A DNA stretch of 60,620 nt from Pseudomonas pudica (lineage in GTDB: Bacteria; Pseudomonadota; Gammaproteobacteria; Pseudomonadales; Pseudomonadaceae), in contig NZ_JADLJS010000034.1 in the NCBI RefSeq assembly GCF_015680405.1, positions 1-60,620 on the forward strand. The letters run 5' to 3'. Made by a program: the position numbers and the translations under genes. Below, in pieces: positions 41,532 through 50,519 of the stretch. Under the pieces are notes generated by a model. It was not told the DNA's origin, ran no database searches, and worked only from the letters and a program-made list of their open reading frames with translations. Position 1 is the stretch's first letter, and each line of letters opens with the position of its first letter.

Positions 41532-43457
41532 ATGCGCAGCCGCCTGTTACATATTGCATCCTGCCTGCTGCTCACCGCCGCTACCTGCGCGGCGCAGGCC
41601 GCCGACCTTACCCTGCAACGCCAATACTATGACGAGGCCAAGCGCGCGCTGGCCAAAGGTGACAAAGGCCCGTACCTGCGCTATGCCCAGGCCCTCAGCG
41701 ACTACCCGCTGACGCCCTACCTGGCCTACGACGAACTCACCGCCCGCCTGAAAACCGCCAGCAATCAGGAAATCGAAGGCTTCCTCGCCAAGCATGGCGA
41801 CCTGCCCCAGGCCAACTGGATGAAACTGCGCTGGTTGCGCTGGCTGGCCGAACGCGGCGAATGGAACACCTTCGTCAAGTACTACGACCCCAAGCTCAAT
41901 TTCACCGAACTGGATTGCCTCAACGGCCAGTACCAGCTCAGCCACGGCCTGCGCGCCGAGGGCTTTGCCACGGCCGAAAAACTGTGGAACGTCGGCAAGT
42001 CGCAGCCGGCCACCTGCGACACGCTGTTCGGCATGTGGGCGGCCGAGGGCCAGCTGACCGAGGCCAAGCGCTGGCAACGCACCAAGCTGGCGGCCCAGGC
42101 GCGCAACTACGGCCTGGCCAACAACCTGGTCAAGACCCTGACCACTCTCGCCCCACAGGGGCGCCTGCTGGTCGATGTGGCGCAAAAACCCGAGCTGCTC
42201 AACCAGCCGTCGCGCTTCACCCCGGTCAACGAAGCCATGTCCGACGTGGTCAGCCTCGGCCTGCGCCGCCTGGCCCGACAGGACCCGGAGCGGGCCATGA
42301 CACTGCTCGACGACTACGCCCAGCGCATGCACTTTTCCCGAGACGAGAAGGTGGCCATCGCCCGCGAAATCGGCCTGACCCTTGCGCGCCGCTACGACCC
42401 GCGCGCGCTCGACCTGATGACCCGCTACGACCCCGAACTGCGTGATAACACCGTCAGCGAATGGCGCCTGCGCCTGCTGCTGCGCCTGGGCCGCTGGGAG
42501 GACGCCTACGAGCTGACCCGCCGCCTGCCCCAGGACCTGGCCAGCAGCAGCCGCTGGAAGTACTGGCAGGCGCGCAGCCTGGAGCTGGCGCAACCGAACA
42601 ACCCACAGATCCCGCTGCTGTACAAGACCGTGGCGCGCGAGCGTGACTTCTACGGTTTCCTCGCCGCCGACCGGGCACAGACCCCTTACCAGCTGAACAA
42701 CAAGCCGCTGGTGCTCAGCCCACAGTTGGTCAACAAGGTACGCAATACCCCGGGCATCCGCCGTGCCCTGGAGTTCCACGCTCGCGGCCAGATCGTCGAA
42801 GGCCGCCGCGAGTGGTACCACGTCAGCCGCCACTTCAGCCGCGACGAAATGGTCGCCCAGGCACGCCTGGGGTACGACCTGCGCTGGTACTTCCCGGCCA
42901 TTCGCACCATCAGCCAGGCACAGTACTGGGACGACCTGGACATCCGCTTCCCGATGGCCCACCGCGACACACTGGTGCGCGAGGCCAAGGTCCGCGGCCT
43001 GCATTCGAGCTGGGTATTCGCCATTACCCGCCAGGAAAGCGCGTTCATGGAGGATGCACGCTCCCCGGTGGGTGCCAGCGGCCTGATGCAGTTGATGCCG
43101 GCCACGGCCAAGGAAACCGCGCGAAAGTTCAGCATCCCGCTGGCATCACCGGCGCAGGTGTTCAACCCGGACAAGAACATCCAGCTGGGTGCGGCCTACC
43201 TGAGCCAGGTACACAGTCAGTTCAACGGCAACCGGGTGCTCGCTTCGGCAGCCTACAACGCCGGCCCCGGGCGTGTGCGGCAGTGGCTCAAAGGCGCCAA
43301 GCACCTGAGCTTCGATGTGTGGGTGGAATCGATCCCGTTCGACGAAACGCGCCAGTATGTGCAGAACGTGCTGTCGTATTCGGTGATCTACGGGCAGAAG
43401 CTGAACTCGCCGCAGCCGCTGGTGGATTGGCATGAGCGGTATTTCGATGACATGTGA
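41532..43457 (+). CDS. slt: Soluble lytic murein transglycosylase
   Basis: The 641-residue protein begins with a signal peptide (MRSRLLHIASCLLL) ending at about AQA-AD, residue 23. A superhelical alpha-domain follows, with a C-terminal SLT domain whose catalytic Glu502 is in RQESAFMED, then SPVGASGLMQLMPATA. It cleaves glycan strands to 1,6-anhydro-muropeptides, the substrate for NagZ after uptake. ATG 41532 is the most sensible start because the signal sequence begins there. Confidence 0.93.
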   Translation: MRSRLLHIASCLLLTAATCAAQAADLTLQRQYYDEAKRALAKGDKGPYLRYAQALSDYPLTPYLAYDELTARLKTASNQEIEGFLAKHGDLPQANWMKLRWLRWLAERGEWNTFVKYYDPKLNFTELDCLNGQYQLSHGLRAEGFATAEKLWNVGKSQPATCDTLFGMWAAEGQLTEAKRWQRTKLAAQARNYGLANNLVKTLTTLAPQGRLLVDVAQKPELLNQPSRFTPVNEAMSDVVSLGLRRLARQDPERAMTLLDDYAQRMHFSRDEKVAIAREIGLTLARRYDPRALDLMTRYDPELRDNTVSEWRLRLLLRLGRWEDAYELTRRLPQDLASSSRWKYWQARSLELAQPNNPQIPLLYKTVARERDFYGFLAADRAQTPYQLNNKPLVLSPQLVNKVRNTPGIRRALEFHARGQIVEGRREWYHVSRHFSRDEMVAQARLGYDLRWYFPAIRTISQAQYWDDLDIRFPMAHRDTLVREAKVRGLHSSWVFAITRQESAFMEDARSPVGASGLMQLMPATAKETARKFSIPLASPAQVFNPDKNIQLGAAYLSQVHSQFNGNRVLASAAYNAGPGRVRQWLKGAKHLSFDVWVESIPFDETRQYVQNVLSYSVIYGQKLNSPQPLVDWHERYFDDM

Positions 43458-43480
43458 TCGCTGGTGAGCCTGTTCCAACC

Positions 43481-43555
43481 CCTTCGCGGGTAAACCCGCT
43501 CTCACAGGTACTGCACCGCATTCAAACCCGGTGCAATACCCGCGAAGAGGCCGGC
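43481..43555. repeat. REP element with truncated partner
   Basis: A full REP at 43481-43508 is followed by a partial copy at 43538-43554 that keeps only the ACCCGCGAAGAGGCCGG part and lacks the CCTGTGGGAG end. It is the first of two truncated copies in the window. Confidence 0.75.
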
Positions 43556-43568
43556 ACAGGCAACACAG

Positions 43569-44372
43569 CTACTCCAGGATTTCGACCTGCATCCCTACCT
43601 CCAGCCACCCGCTGCCATCCACCGCCAGGTTTTGCCCGAACAGCACATCCCCTTCTTTCTCGCGGAAGGTCCTGAGCGTGGCCATCGGCTCGCGGTCCTC
43701 GCTGCGCTCGCCGGTTGCCGGGTCGATGGTGGTAAAGATGCAGCGCACACTGGGCTTGAGCACGCGAAACTCCAGGCTGCCGATACGAATCCGCTTCCAG
43801 CCATCTTCGGCAAACGGCTCAGCCCCCTGCACCACCAGGTTGGGCCGAAAGCGCAGCATCTCCATGGGCCGGCCGATACGCCGGTCGAGTTCGTCCAGCG
43901 AACCCTGGCCGATCAGCAACAACGGGAAACCGTCCGGGAACGCCGCCCGGTCACTGTTGAAGCCGTAGCCATTGGGCAGGTAACGCGCGCGCTGCTCCGG
44001 GCAATGCACCAGGCGCACGGCCTTGCCCAGCAACTGGCTCAGCCAGGCCGCCGCCGCATCGCCCGCATCCGGCACACGCAGGGTATCGCGCCAGATGGTC
44101 ACGCCGCGCAGGGCATCATCGGCAGGTGGCACAGGCACCCACAACGGTGCCTGCCCAGGTGCTTCCAGCAGCAACTGGCCACTGTCATCATCGCTTGCCT
44201 TGATCCGGCCAAGCTGAGGCCAGGCGCGCTGGGTAAGGAAGCGTCCGTTTTCTTCCTCCACCACCATCCAGCGCCGGTCGCCGTGCACCCCCAGCAACCC
44301 CACCGGCGAAGCTTGCAAGCGTTGGGCCTGCCCCGACTTCACCGGGTACCGATACAGCTCACTGAGAAACAT
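43569..44372 (-). CDS. MOSC domain protein (MOSC-N plus MOSC, YcbX-like)
   Basis: The 267-residue protein has an N-terminal MOSC_N beta barrel (FLSELYRYPVKSG) and a MOSC domain with Cys211 in PSVRCIFTTID. Such proteins carry sulfur or molybdenum cofactor and reduce N-hydroxylated compounds. No ferredoxin domain is fused here, unlike YcbX. It is a single gene, convergent with slt. Confidence 0.85.
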   Translation of the reverse strand: MFLSELYRYPVKSGQAQRLQASPVGLLGVHGDRRWMVVEEENGRFLTQRAWPQLGRIKASDDDSGQLLLEAPGQAPLWVPVPPADDALRGVTIWRDTLRVPDAGDAAAAWLSQLLGKAVRLVHCPEQRARYLPNGYGFNSDRAAFPDGFPLLLIGQGSLDELDRRIGRPMEMLRFRPNLVVQGAEPFAEDGWKRIRIGSLEFRVLKPSVRCIFTTIDPATGERSEDREPMATLRTFREKEGDVLFGQNLAVDGSGWLEVGMQVEILE

Positions 44373-44428
44373 CCCTGCCGCCTCGCGTCATGCCAAAACG
44401 CCAAGCTTATACCCGGCAGGGGCTGGAA

Positions 44429-45364
44429 TCACGCGGTAGCGGCGTCCAGCAACAGACGTTGCTTGACCACGTCGACAAGGCGATCGGGCTGGAACTTGGA
44501 CAGGAAGTTGTCGCAGCCCACCTTCTTCACCATGGACTCGTTGAAACTACCCGACAGCGAGGTGTGCAACACCACGTACAGCTGGCGCAAACGGGCATCG
44601 CCACGGATCTCGGTGGTCAAACGGTAGCCGTCCATTTCCGGCATCTCGGCGTCGGTGAACACCATCAGCAACTTCTCGCACACGTTCTCTCCTGCGTCAG
44701 CCCAGCCCTTTAGCATGCGCAGCGCCTTCAGGCCATCACTGGCCACGTGCAACTTCACGCCCAACTGGGACAGGGTGTCGCGCAATTGCGCCAGGGCCAC
44801 GCTGGAGTCGTCCACCAGCAGCACTTCGCGGCCGCGAGCCCGGGCCAGCACCGGGTCGGCGAGCTTGTCGCCGGAAACCCGGGCGTTGTACGGCACAATC
44901 TCGGCCAGCACCTTCTCCACATCGATCACTTCCACCAGCTTGTCATCGACCTTGGTGATGGCGGTCAGATAATGCTGGCGTCCGGCGCTGGATGGCGGCG
45001 GCATGATCGCTTCCCAGTTCATGTTGACGATGCGGTCGACACCGCCCACCAGGAAGGCCTGCACCGAGCGGTTGTATTCGGTGACGATGATGGTGCTGTC
45101 CGGCCCCGGCTGCAGCGGGCGCATGCCGATCGCCTGGGACAGGTCGATCACCGGCAGGGTCTGGCCGCGCAGGTTGACCACACCGCAGACGAAAGCATGG
45201 CGCTGGGGCATCAGGGTCAGCTTGGGCAGTTGCAGCACTTCCTGCACCTTGAACACGTTGATTGCGAACAGCTGGCGGCCGGCCAGGCGAAACATCAGGA
45301 TTTCCAGGCGGTTCTCACCCACCAGTTGCGTGCGTTGGTCTACCGTGTCGAGAATGCCAGCCAT
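44429..45364 (-). CDS. cheV: Chemotaxis coupling protein CheV
   Basis: The 311-residue protein has an N-terminal CheW domain (residues 15-150, LEILMFRLAGRQLFAINVFKVQEV) and a C-terminal receiver domain (about 180-300) with Asp238 in VFTDAEMPEMDGY. CheV links receptors to CheA and is modulated by phosphorylation. It stands alone, without other che genes. The small HPt-like gene diverges from it. Confidence 0.92.
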   Translation of the reverse strand: MAGILDTVDQRTQLVGENRLEILMFRLAGRQLFAINVFKVQEVLQLPKLTLMPQRHAFVCGVVNLRGQTLPVIDLSQAIGMRPLQPGPDSTIIVTEYNRSVQAFLVGGVDRIVNMNWEAIMPPPSSAGRQHYLTAITKVDDKLVEVIDVEKVLAEIVPYNARVSGDKLADPVLARARGREVLLVDDSSVALAQLRDTLSQLGVKLHVASDGLKALRMLKGWADAGENVCEKLLMVFTDAEMPEMDGYRLTTEIRGDARLRQLYVVLHTSLSGSFNESMVKKVGCDNFLSKFQPDRLVDVVKQRLLLDAATA

Positions 45365-45711
45365 TGGAAAGCCCCCAGGCTTGAGTCGGAAAAAGTGAAA
45401 TCATCCACCCTGTATCGGCGGCTTCACGCACACCTTGACCCTTGCGGGAAAATGCCGTGAAGGCAATTGATATCACATTACCATCATGCTTTACTGCGGG
45501 AAGCGCGAATGATTCAGCGGGACGGCAAAAGTTCCCCACCTGAGGCCCTTATCAGGGAAACCCTTAGCCACAATCGGGCGCAACCTGATGTTCGCGATAT
45601 CCTTTAGCCATTAATGTGACGCCATTCTCATTGCATGAATGGAGTCAGGCTTTTGCTAGCTATCGTATTGGCGTGCCCGTCCCTTGCGCCTACCCCACAC
45701 GCGGGGGCTTC
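45365..45711. other. 347-bp gap between cheV and the HPt-like gene
   Basis: This gap holds no convincing gene. It contains a short hairpin CCCT-TATC-AGGG (45546-45557) and, close to the downstream start, CCCC-ACACGC-GGGG (45693-45706) that could hide a GGGGG ribosome site. It must also carry divergent promoters, which I cannot place with confidence. Confidence 0.5.
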
Positions 45712-46224
45712 ATGATGGACAGCGCCTTGCCGTTCGATAACGCCCTGCAGGGGTTCCTGCTGGATGCCCAGGTACTGCTGACCCAGGCCCAGGAATGCCT
45801 GCAGCATCTGGAATTGATCGACAATGACCCGGATGCCTGCCGCTGCCTGGACAACGCCCTCGACAACCTCGCTCGACAGGCCGCACACCTTGGCCTGCGC
45901 GAAGTCGCCCATTACACCACCGCTCTGCAGCAGTTGCTGGCCCCGGCCTGCCAGGGCGGTTGCCTGCAGCGCGAAGCTTTGCCCGCAGTAGGGGCCTGCC
46001 TGACCCTGCTGGCCTGGCAGCTGGAACTGGTCGACCCTTGCACCGGGCGGCTCAACCTGGACATCGGTGAACAGCTGGTGCTGCTGGGTGAACTGGCCAA
46101 GGCCGTGCAGCAACCGTTTGCACTACCCTGCACGCCTTGTAACGAGCAAGGCAGCGTGTGCATCCACCCGCATACCGAGACGGCAGGCAGCACGCACTCC
46201 GGCCGCTCATCTGCCACCTATTGA
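45712..46224 (+). CDS. Degenerate HPt-like protein, function unknown
   Basis: The 170-residue protein has a helical N-terminal part (residues 5-80) that resembles an HPt domain: LDNLARQAAHLGL aligns with the usual HxLKGxxxxLG phosphotransfer helix, but the His is replaced by Asp. A second helical half follows and the C-terminus is Cys/His-rich (LPCTPCNEQGSVCIHPHTE). It is not expected to accept phosphate. The start at 45712 has a run of G upstream. It lies beside cheV and before a NarL-type pair. Family assignment is tentative. Confidence 0.55.
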   Translation: MMDSALPFDNALQGFLLDAQVLLTQAQECLQHLELIDNDPDACRCLDNALDNLARQAAHLGLREVAHYTTALQQLLAPACQGGCLQREALPAVGACLTLLAWQLELVDPCTGRLNLDIGEQLVLLGELAKAVQQPFALPCTPCNEQGSVCIHPHTETAGSTHSGRSSATY

Positions 46225-46599
46225 ACTGGTTTGAAATGCAGCTGGGCACGTTTATTCAGGCCCACCCAGGTCGAACTTGGAAAGTTCTCGAAAGTTTCCA
46301 GGTTGCCGGTGGCCAAGTTGAATCAACAGCGCGCAAGTTCCATGGCAAGTGCCTGCTGCACAATAAAGCCAAGTGGCACTTTGCTACTCTCCCGCGCCCG
46401 CCCCGCCGGCGTTTCATACCTTTACCCGACCGCGACCAATGCACTGCGAAGTGGTAACATGCGCCCCCACAAACGCTTGCAACCTGCAGCAAGGTCGCAG
46501 GATCACGTGTTCGAAAGAAAATAGAAAGTACTGCTCCAAAGCCTCTGACATGGATTGTGCAAGGCCTCCATCAGCAATACTTCAGTGGCTTCCCTACCT
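46225..46599. other. 375-bp gap upstream of the sensor kinase
   Basis: Apart from an inverted repeat GGAAA...TTTCC at 46279-46299 and an extended -10-like TGGTAACAT at 46452-46460, I see nothing distinctive. The frames in it lack ribosome sites and have unusual residue composition. Confidence 0.5.
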
Positions 46600-47496
46600 A
46601 TGTCCCCACGCTTGAAGACTTCTTTGCAGTGCTGCTCCCGCACAACCCTGCTGCGCTGGACGACGGTCGGGCTGTGCATGGCGTCGCTGGTCGCCAACCT
46701 GTCGCTGTACCTGGCCGACCAGGCGATCCCGACCAGCCTGCTGCTGCTGCAGTTGGCCGCCACGCTGGGCGCTGTGGTGCACCTGGCCATGGGCGCCAGG
46801 TCGATCAACCTGCGCCCGGCGGAGTTGGCCGAGCGCATGCTCAAGGTCCAGGAAGACGAGCGCCAGCATCTGAGCCGGGAATTGCACGATGACATCGGCC
46901 AGTTGCTCACCGCCGCCAAATTGCAGTTGCAGTGGCTGCAAAAGCGCATGCCCGATGACCTGCAAGGCCACTGCGACGCGCTGCGCAGCACGCTGGACGA
47001 CACCCTGGGCAACGTGCGCGATGTCTCCGCCCTGCTCAACCCTCGGCAGTTGGCCAGCCTGGGCCTGGAAGCCAGCCTGCGCGCACACCTGGTGCGTACC
47101 CTGGGCAACAGCGGCGTGCACTGGAGCCTGGCGTGCAACCAGCGCCTGGGCGGCATCGACGAGGCCGTGGCCATGGCGGTTTTCCGCATCACCCAGGAAG
47201 CCGTGACCAACATGCTGCGCCACGCCCAGGCTCGCAACCTTGTCGTCCGCCTGCAGCGCACGCCTGAGGGGTTGGCGTTGTCGATCCACGACGATGGACG
47301 CGGTTTCGTGCCAGCCAGGCAACCGGCCGAAGCAGGCCAGCGGGGCTTGGCCGGCATGCAGGAGCGGGTAACCGCGCTGCAGGGCAGCCTGGACATCACC
47401 AGCCAGCTTGGCCTGGGCACGCACATCGAGGCGATGTTCCCATGGCCACCGCGCACCCAGGAACGCGCCAGGAGTACTGCAACCCATGACCTGTAG
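46600..47496 (+). CDS. NarX-type sensor histidine kinase
   Basis: The 298-residue kinase has two TM segments (about 22-39 and 45-66) with a very short loop between, so it is unlikely to sense a periplasmic ligand. The HisKA_3 box is QHLSRELHDDIGQLL with His96, and the HATPase domain shows DDGRGF. It overlaps the regulator gene by 11 bases. The start at 46600 lacks a clear ribosome site; an upstream TTG at 46555 is possible. Confidence 0.82.
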   Translation: MSPRLKTSLQCCSRTTLLRWTTVGLCMASLVANLSLYLADQAIPTSLLLLQLAATLGAVVHLAMGARSINLRPAELAERMLKVQEDERQHLSRELHDDIGQLLTAAKLQLQWLQKRMPDDLQGHCDALRSTLDDTLGNVRDVSALLNPRQLASLGLEASLRAHLVRTLGNSGVHWSLACNQRLGGIDEAVAMAVFRITQEAVTNMLRHAQARNLVVRLQRTPEGLALSIHDDGRGFVPARQPAEAGQRGLAGMQERVTALQGSLDITSQLGLGTHIEAMFPWPPRTQERARSTATHDL

Positions 47497-48145
47497 GCTG
47501 CTGCTGGTAGACGACCACTCGCTGATCCGCGCCGGGGTGCGCGCACTGGTCTGCGACATCCCTGGCTATGATGTGATCGGTGAAGCCGACGATGGCAGCC
47601 AGTTGCTCGAACAGGTGCGTACGCTGGCACCGGACATTGTCCTGCTGGACATCTCCATGCGCTCCACCAGCGGGCTGGACGCCCTCACCCAACTGCGCGC
47701 CAGCGGCAGCACCTGCAAGGTGCTGATCCTGTCGATGCACACCGACCCGGACCTGATCATGCGGGCCCTGGAAAGCGGCGCACACGGCTACCTGCTCAAG
47801 GACACCAGCGCCACCGAACTGGAACAGGCCCTTACCGCGGTGCGCAATGGCGAGCGCTACCTCAGCCCGGCCATCGCCCATACGGTCATCAACCAGGCGC
47901 TTCTGCACACCAGGCAGGGCAAGCAACCCGCAGGCGAGCGGCATAACCTCACGGCGCGACAGCTGGAGATCCTGCGCCTGATCGTGCGTGGCAAGTCCAC
48001 GCGAGAAATCGCCACCGGGCTGGGCCTGTCGATCAAGACCGTGGAAACCCACCGCTCGCAAATCATGAAACGCCTGCAGATCCATGATGTGGCCGGCCTG
48101 GTGCTGTTCGCAGTGCGCGAGAAAATCATCAGCCTGGACGACTGA
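47486..48145 (+). CDS. NarL/FixJ-family response regulator
   Basis: The 220-residue protein has a receiver domain with Asp55 in IVLLDISM and a LuxR helix-turn-helix at about 150-205 (LTARQLEILRLIVRGKSTREIA). It is the partner of the kinase whose gene overlaps it. ATG 47486 follows AGGAG. Its 3' end overlaps that of the lipid kinase by 17 bases on the other strand. Signal and targets are unknown. Confidence 0.88.
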   Translation: MTCRLLLVDDHSLIRAGVRALVCDIPGYDVIGEADDGSQLLEQVRTLAPDIVLLDISMRSTSGLDALTQLRASGSTCKVLILSMHTDPDLIMRALESGAHGYLLKDTSATELEQALTAVRNGERYLSPAIAHTVINQALLHTRQGKQPAGERHNLTARQLEILRLIVRGKSTREIATGLGLSIKTVETHRSQIMKRLQIHDVAGLVLFAVREKIISLDD

Positions 48146-49016
48146 GCAACGGCGACCCCTCTGGCAAGTGCAGGCGCAGCGCAGCGGGCCTGGCCTTGAA
48201 GCGCAACTTGTCGGCCTGCACCGGCTCGCCATCCAGGTTGATGTCCAACCCTTGCGAGCACTTGATCTCGACCCAGGGCAACCTGGCCCTGACCAACAAC
48301 CCGTTGCCAGCCAACAGTTCACGCAGCGCCCCGACCATCTCCTGAGGTGCCGGCAGGATGGCGATATCGAGCAAGCCATCATCCACCAGGGCCTCGGGGC
48401 ACAGCACTTGCCCACCCCCGGCCTGGCGACCGTTGCCGATCCCCAGCGCCAGCAGGTCACCCTGCCAGTCGAAACCCGGCCCTCGCAGCTCGACCGAGGC
48501 TGCCTGCAGTTCGCTGAAACGCGACAAGCCAGTGAACAGGTAGGCGGCAGCGCCCAGCACTTTCTTCAGGTCTTCGGAGGTATTGGCCGTGACCTGGCTG
48601 CCAAAACCGCCCGTGGCCATGTTGAGGAACAACTGGTCACCGGCCTGGCCCAGGTCTATTGGCCGCGCGGGTATGTTCAGCAAGGCCAGTGCAGTGGCAG
48701 GCTCCAGGGGTATGCCGGCGGCCTTGGCAAAATCGTTGGCCGTACCCAGCGGCAACAACGCCAGGCTGGCCTGAGTACCTGCAAGCCCCATGGCCTCGGC
48801 GACATCACGCAACGTGCCATCCCCACCTCCGGCGACGATATGGCCGTAGCCGGCAGCCAGGGCCTCGGTGACCAGGCGCTGGGCGTCACCGGCCTCCCAG
48901 GTGACCCGCACATCCAGTACCCAGCCACTATCGCGCAAGCCATGCACGGCGCTGCGCACGTCTTCGTTCATGGCCTGCTTGCCATGCAGGATCAGCATTG
49001 CCTTGCGCCCTTGCAT
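48129..49016 (-). CDS. yegS: YegS-like lipid kinase
   Basis: The 295-residue protein belongs to the diacylglycerol/sphingosine kinase family. The nucleotide loop is AGGGDGTLRD near residues 62-71, followed by LLPLGTANDFAKAAGI and FGSQVT. It probably phosphorylates a membrane lipid. It is convergent with the response regulator and 255 bp from the glycosyltransferase gene, which is divergent. Confidence 0.88.
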   Translation of the reverse strand: MQGRKAMLILHGKQAMNEDVRSAVHGLRDSGWVLDVRVTWEAGDAQRLVTEALAAGYGHIVAGGGDGTLRDVAEAMGLAGTQASLALLPLGTANDFAKAAGIPLEPATALALLNIPARPIDLGQAGDQLFLNMATGGFGSQVTANTSEDLKKVLGAAAYLFTGLSRFSELQAASVELRGPGFDWQGDLLALGIGNGRQAGGGQVLCPEALVDDGLLDIAILPAPQEMVGALRELLAGNGLLVRARLPWVEIKCSQGLDINLDGEPVQADKLRFKARPAALRLHLPEGSPLLSRPG

Positions 49017-49271
49017 GTGTGCGCCTCCGTGAAGTGATCAACCCAGATCTCGACCCTTCGCAACCGCGGATCGTTGCATGCATCCCAAAAAATAGCAGGC
49101 CAACGCGGTCGATTTTGTGGGAGCGGCCAGTCTTTTCCCCACGCCTGGCAATGCCCGGCTATGCTCAGCAGATACACTTTATTGCCACGGACGCGCCCCC
49201 GGCAGTGGTTCTACCACTGCTGCCCAAGGGCGCGTCTTGCTATCCGCAGCCTTTAGCGAGGATTTCGGGTC

Positions 49272-50519
49272 ATGCGCATTCTCTGGACACTGCCGTACCT
49301 ACCCTGGCCGACCACCAGCGGCAGCAAGACACGGCAATACCACCTGATACGCGCCCTGGCACAGCGGGGTCACCGGATTACCCTGCTGGTGCAATCGAAG
49401 ATCCCGCTGGGCGATGCCGCCCGCGAGGCCCTGGAACCGCTGCTCGAGCGCCTGATCGTGCTGCCCCGTCGCCCCCTGCACAGCCCGCTCAACCTGCTGG
49501 CCTCGCCAATCATCGCCTACCCCATGCGGGCAATCATCAATGGCCTGGCTCCTTGCCTGCGGCACCGCTTCGAGCAATTGCTTGACGAACCCTGGGATGT
49601 GATCCAGATCGAGCACAGCTACAGTTTTCAACCCTTCGAAAAGGCCTTGCAGGCACGCGGACTGCCGTACATGCTCAGCGAACACACCCTGGAATCGGTT
49701 ATGGGTGGCGCCAGCCACGATCGCCTGCCGCTATGGCTGCGCCCGCTCAACGCCTTCGACCGCTGGCGCTATCGACGCTGGGAACAGCGAGTATTGCGCC
49801 AACCAACCGAACTGGTGGTGGTCAGCACCCACGATGCCGAGCTGATCGCGCAGATCAGTGGACGCCCGGTGAACGTGGTGGTCAATGGCGTGGATTGTGA
49901 TTTCTACCAGCACGTGCAACCTGCGCTGCACAGCCAGCGCTTGCTGTTCGTTGGCAACTTCGAGTATGGCGCGAACCTGGAGGCCATCGAATGGGCGCTG
50001 GAAGACATCATGCCGCAGGTCTGGATGAGCAACCCGGCGGTGCGCCTGGCGATTGCCGGGCATGCCATGCCCGCCAGCTGGAAACTGCACTGGAACGACC
50101 CGCGCATCGAATGGTTCGGCTACCGCCCCGACTTGCGTGAGCTGCAGCGGCGTTCGGCGCTGTTCTTCGCACCGCTGCGCTATGCCGGTGGCTCCAAGGT
50201 GAAGATCCTCGAAGCGATGGCCGCGGGCTTACCGGTGATCACCACCGGCAAAGGCGTTTCAGGCCTGACCGCGAACAACGGTGAGCACTACCTGGGCAGT
50301 GAGGATGGCGACCAGCTTGCCCTGCTGATCACCCAGTTGCTCAACCAGCCTTGGCGCATGAGCCAGTTGAGCGCTGCCGGGCGCCAGTTCGCCCGCCAGC
50401 GACATGACTGGAGCGTGGCCGCCCAGCAACTGGAGAACGTGCACATGCGCCTGGCCCAGGCGGCACCGGTCGAGGCGGCGCCACTGGGCAGTGCCTTGCT
50501 GGGCCGCTCAGCCAAGTAG
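49272..50519 (+). CDS. Glycosyltransferase family 4-like protein
   Basis: The 415-residue protein has an N-terminal GT-B Rossmann half (MRILWTLPYLPWPTTSGSKTRQYHLI) and a C-terminal donor-binding half with PLRYAGGSKVKILEAMAAGLPVITT, including the conserved Glu. It presumably transfers a sugar to a cell-surface or lipid acceptor. No other glycan genes adjoin it. Its 3' end overlaps moeA by 12 bases. Substrate is unknown. Confidence 0.85.
   Translation: MRILWTLPYLPWPTTSGSKTRQYHLIRALAQRGHRITLLVQSKIPLGDAAREALEPLLERLIVLPRRPLHSPLNLLASPIIAYPMRAIINGLAPCLRHRFEQLLDEPWDVIQIEHSYSFQPFEKALQARGLPYMLSEHTLESVMGGASHDRLPLWLRPLNAFDRWRYRRWEQRVLRQPTELVVVSTHDAELIAQISGRPVNVVVNGVDCDFYQHVQPALHSQRLLFVGNFEYGANLEAIEWALEDIMPQVWMSNPAVRLAIAGHAMPASWKLHWNDPRIEWFGYRPDLRELQRRSALFFAPLRYAGGSKVKILEAMAAGLPVITTGKGVSGLTANNGEHYLGSEDGDQLALLITQLLNQPWRMSQLSAAGRQFARQRHDWSVAAQQLENVHMRLAQAAPVEAAPLGSALLGRSAK

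Noticed and set aside
46371..46390. Sigma-54 promoter TGGCAC-TTTGC in the gap before the sensor kinase
   Set aside because: The GG and GC elements are too close together to satisfy the -24/-12 spacing.
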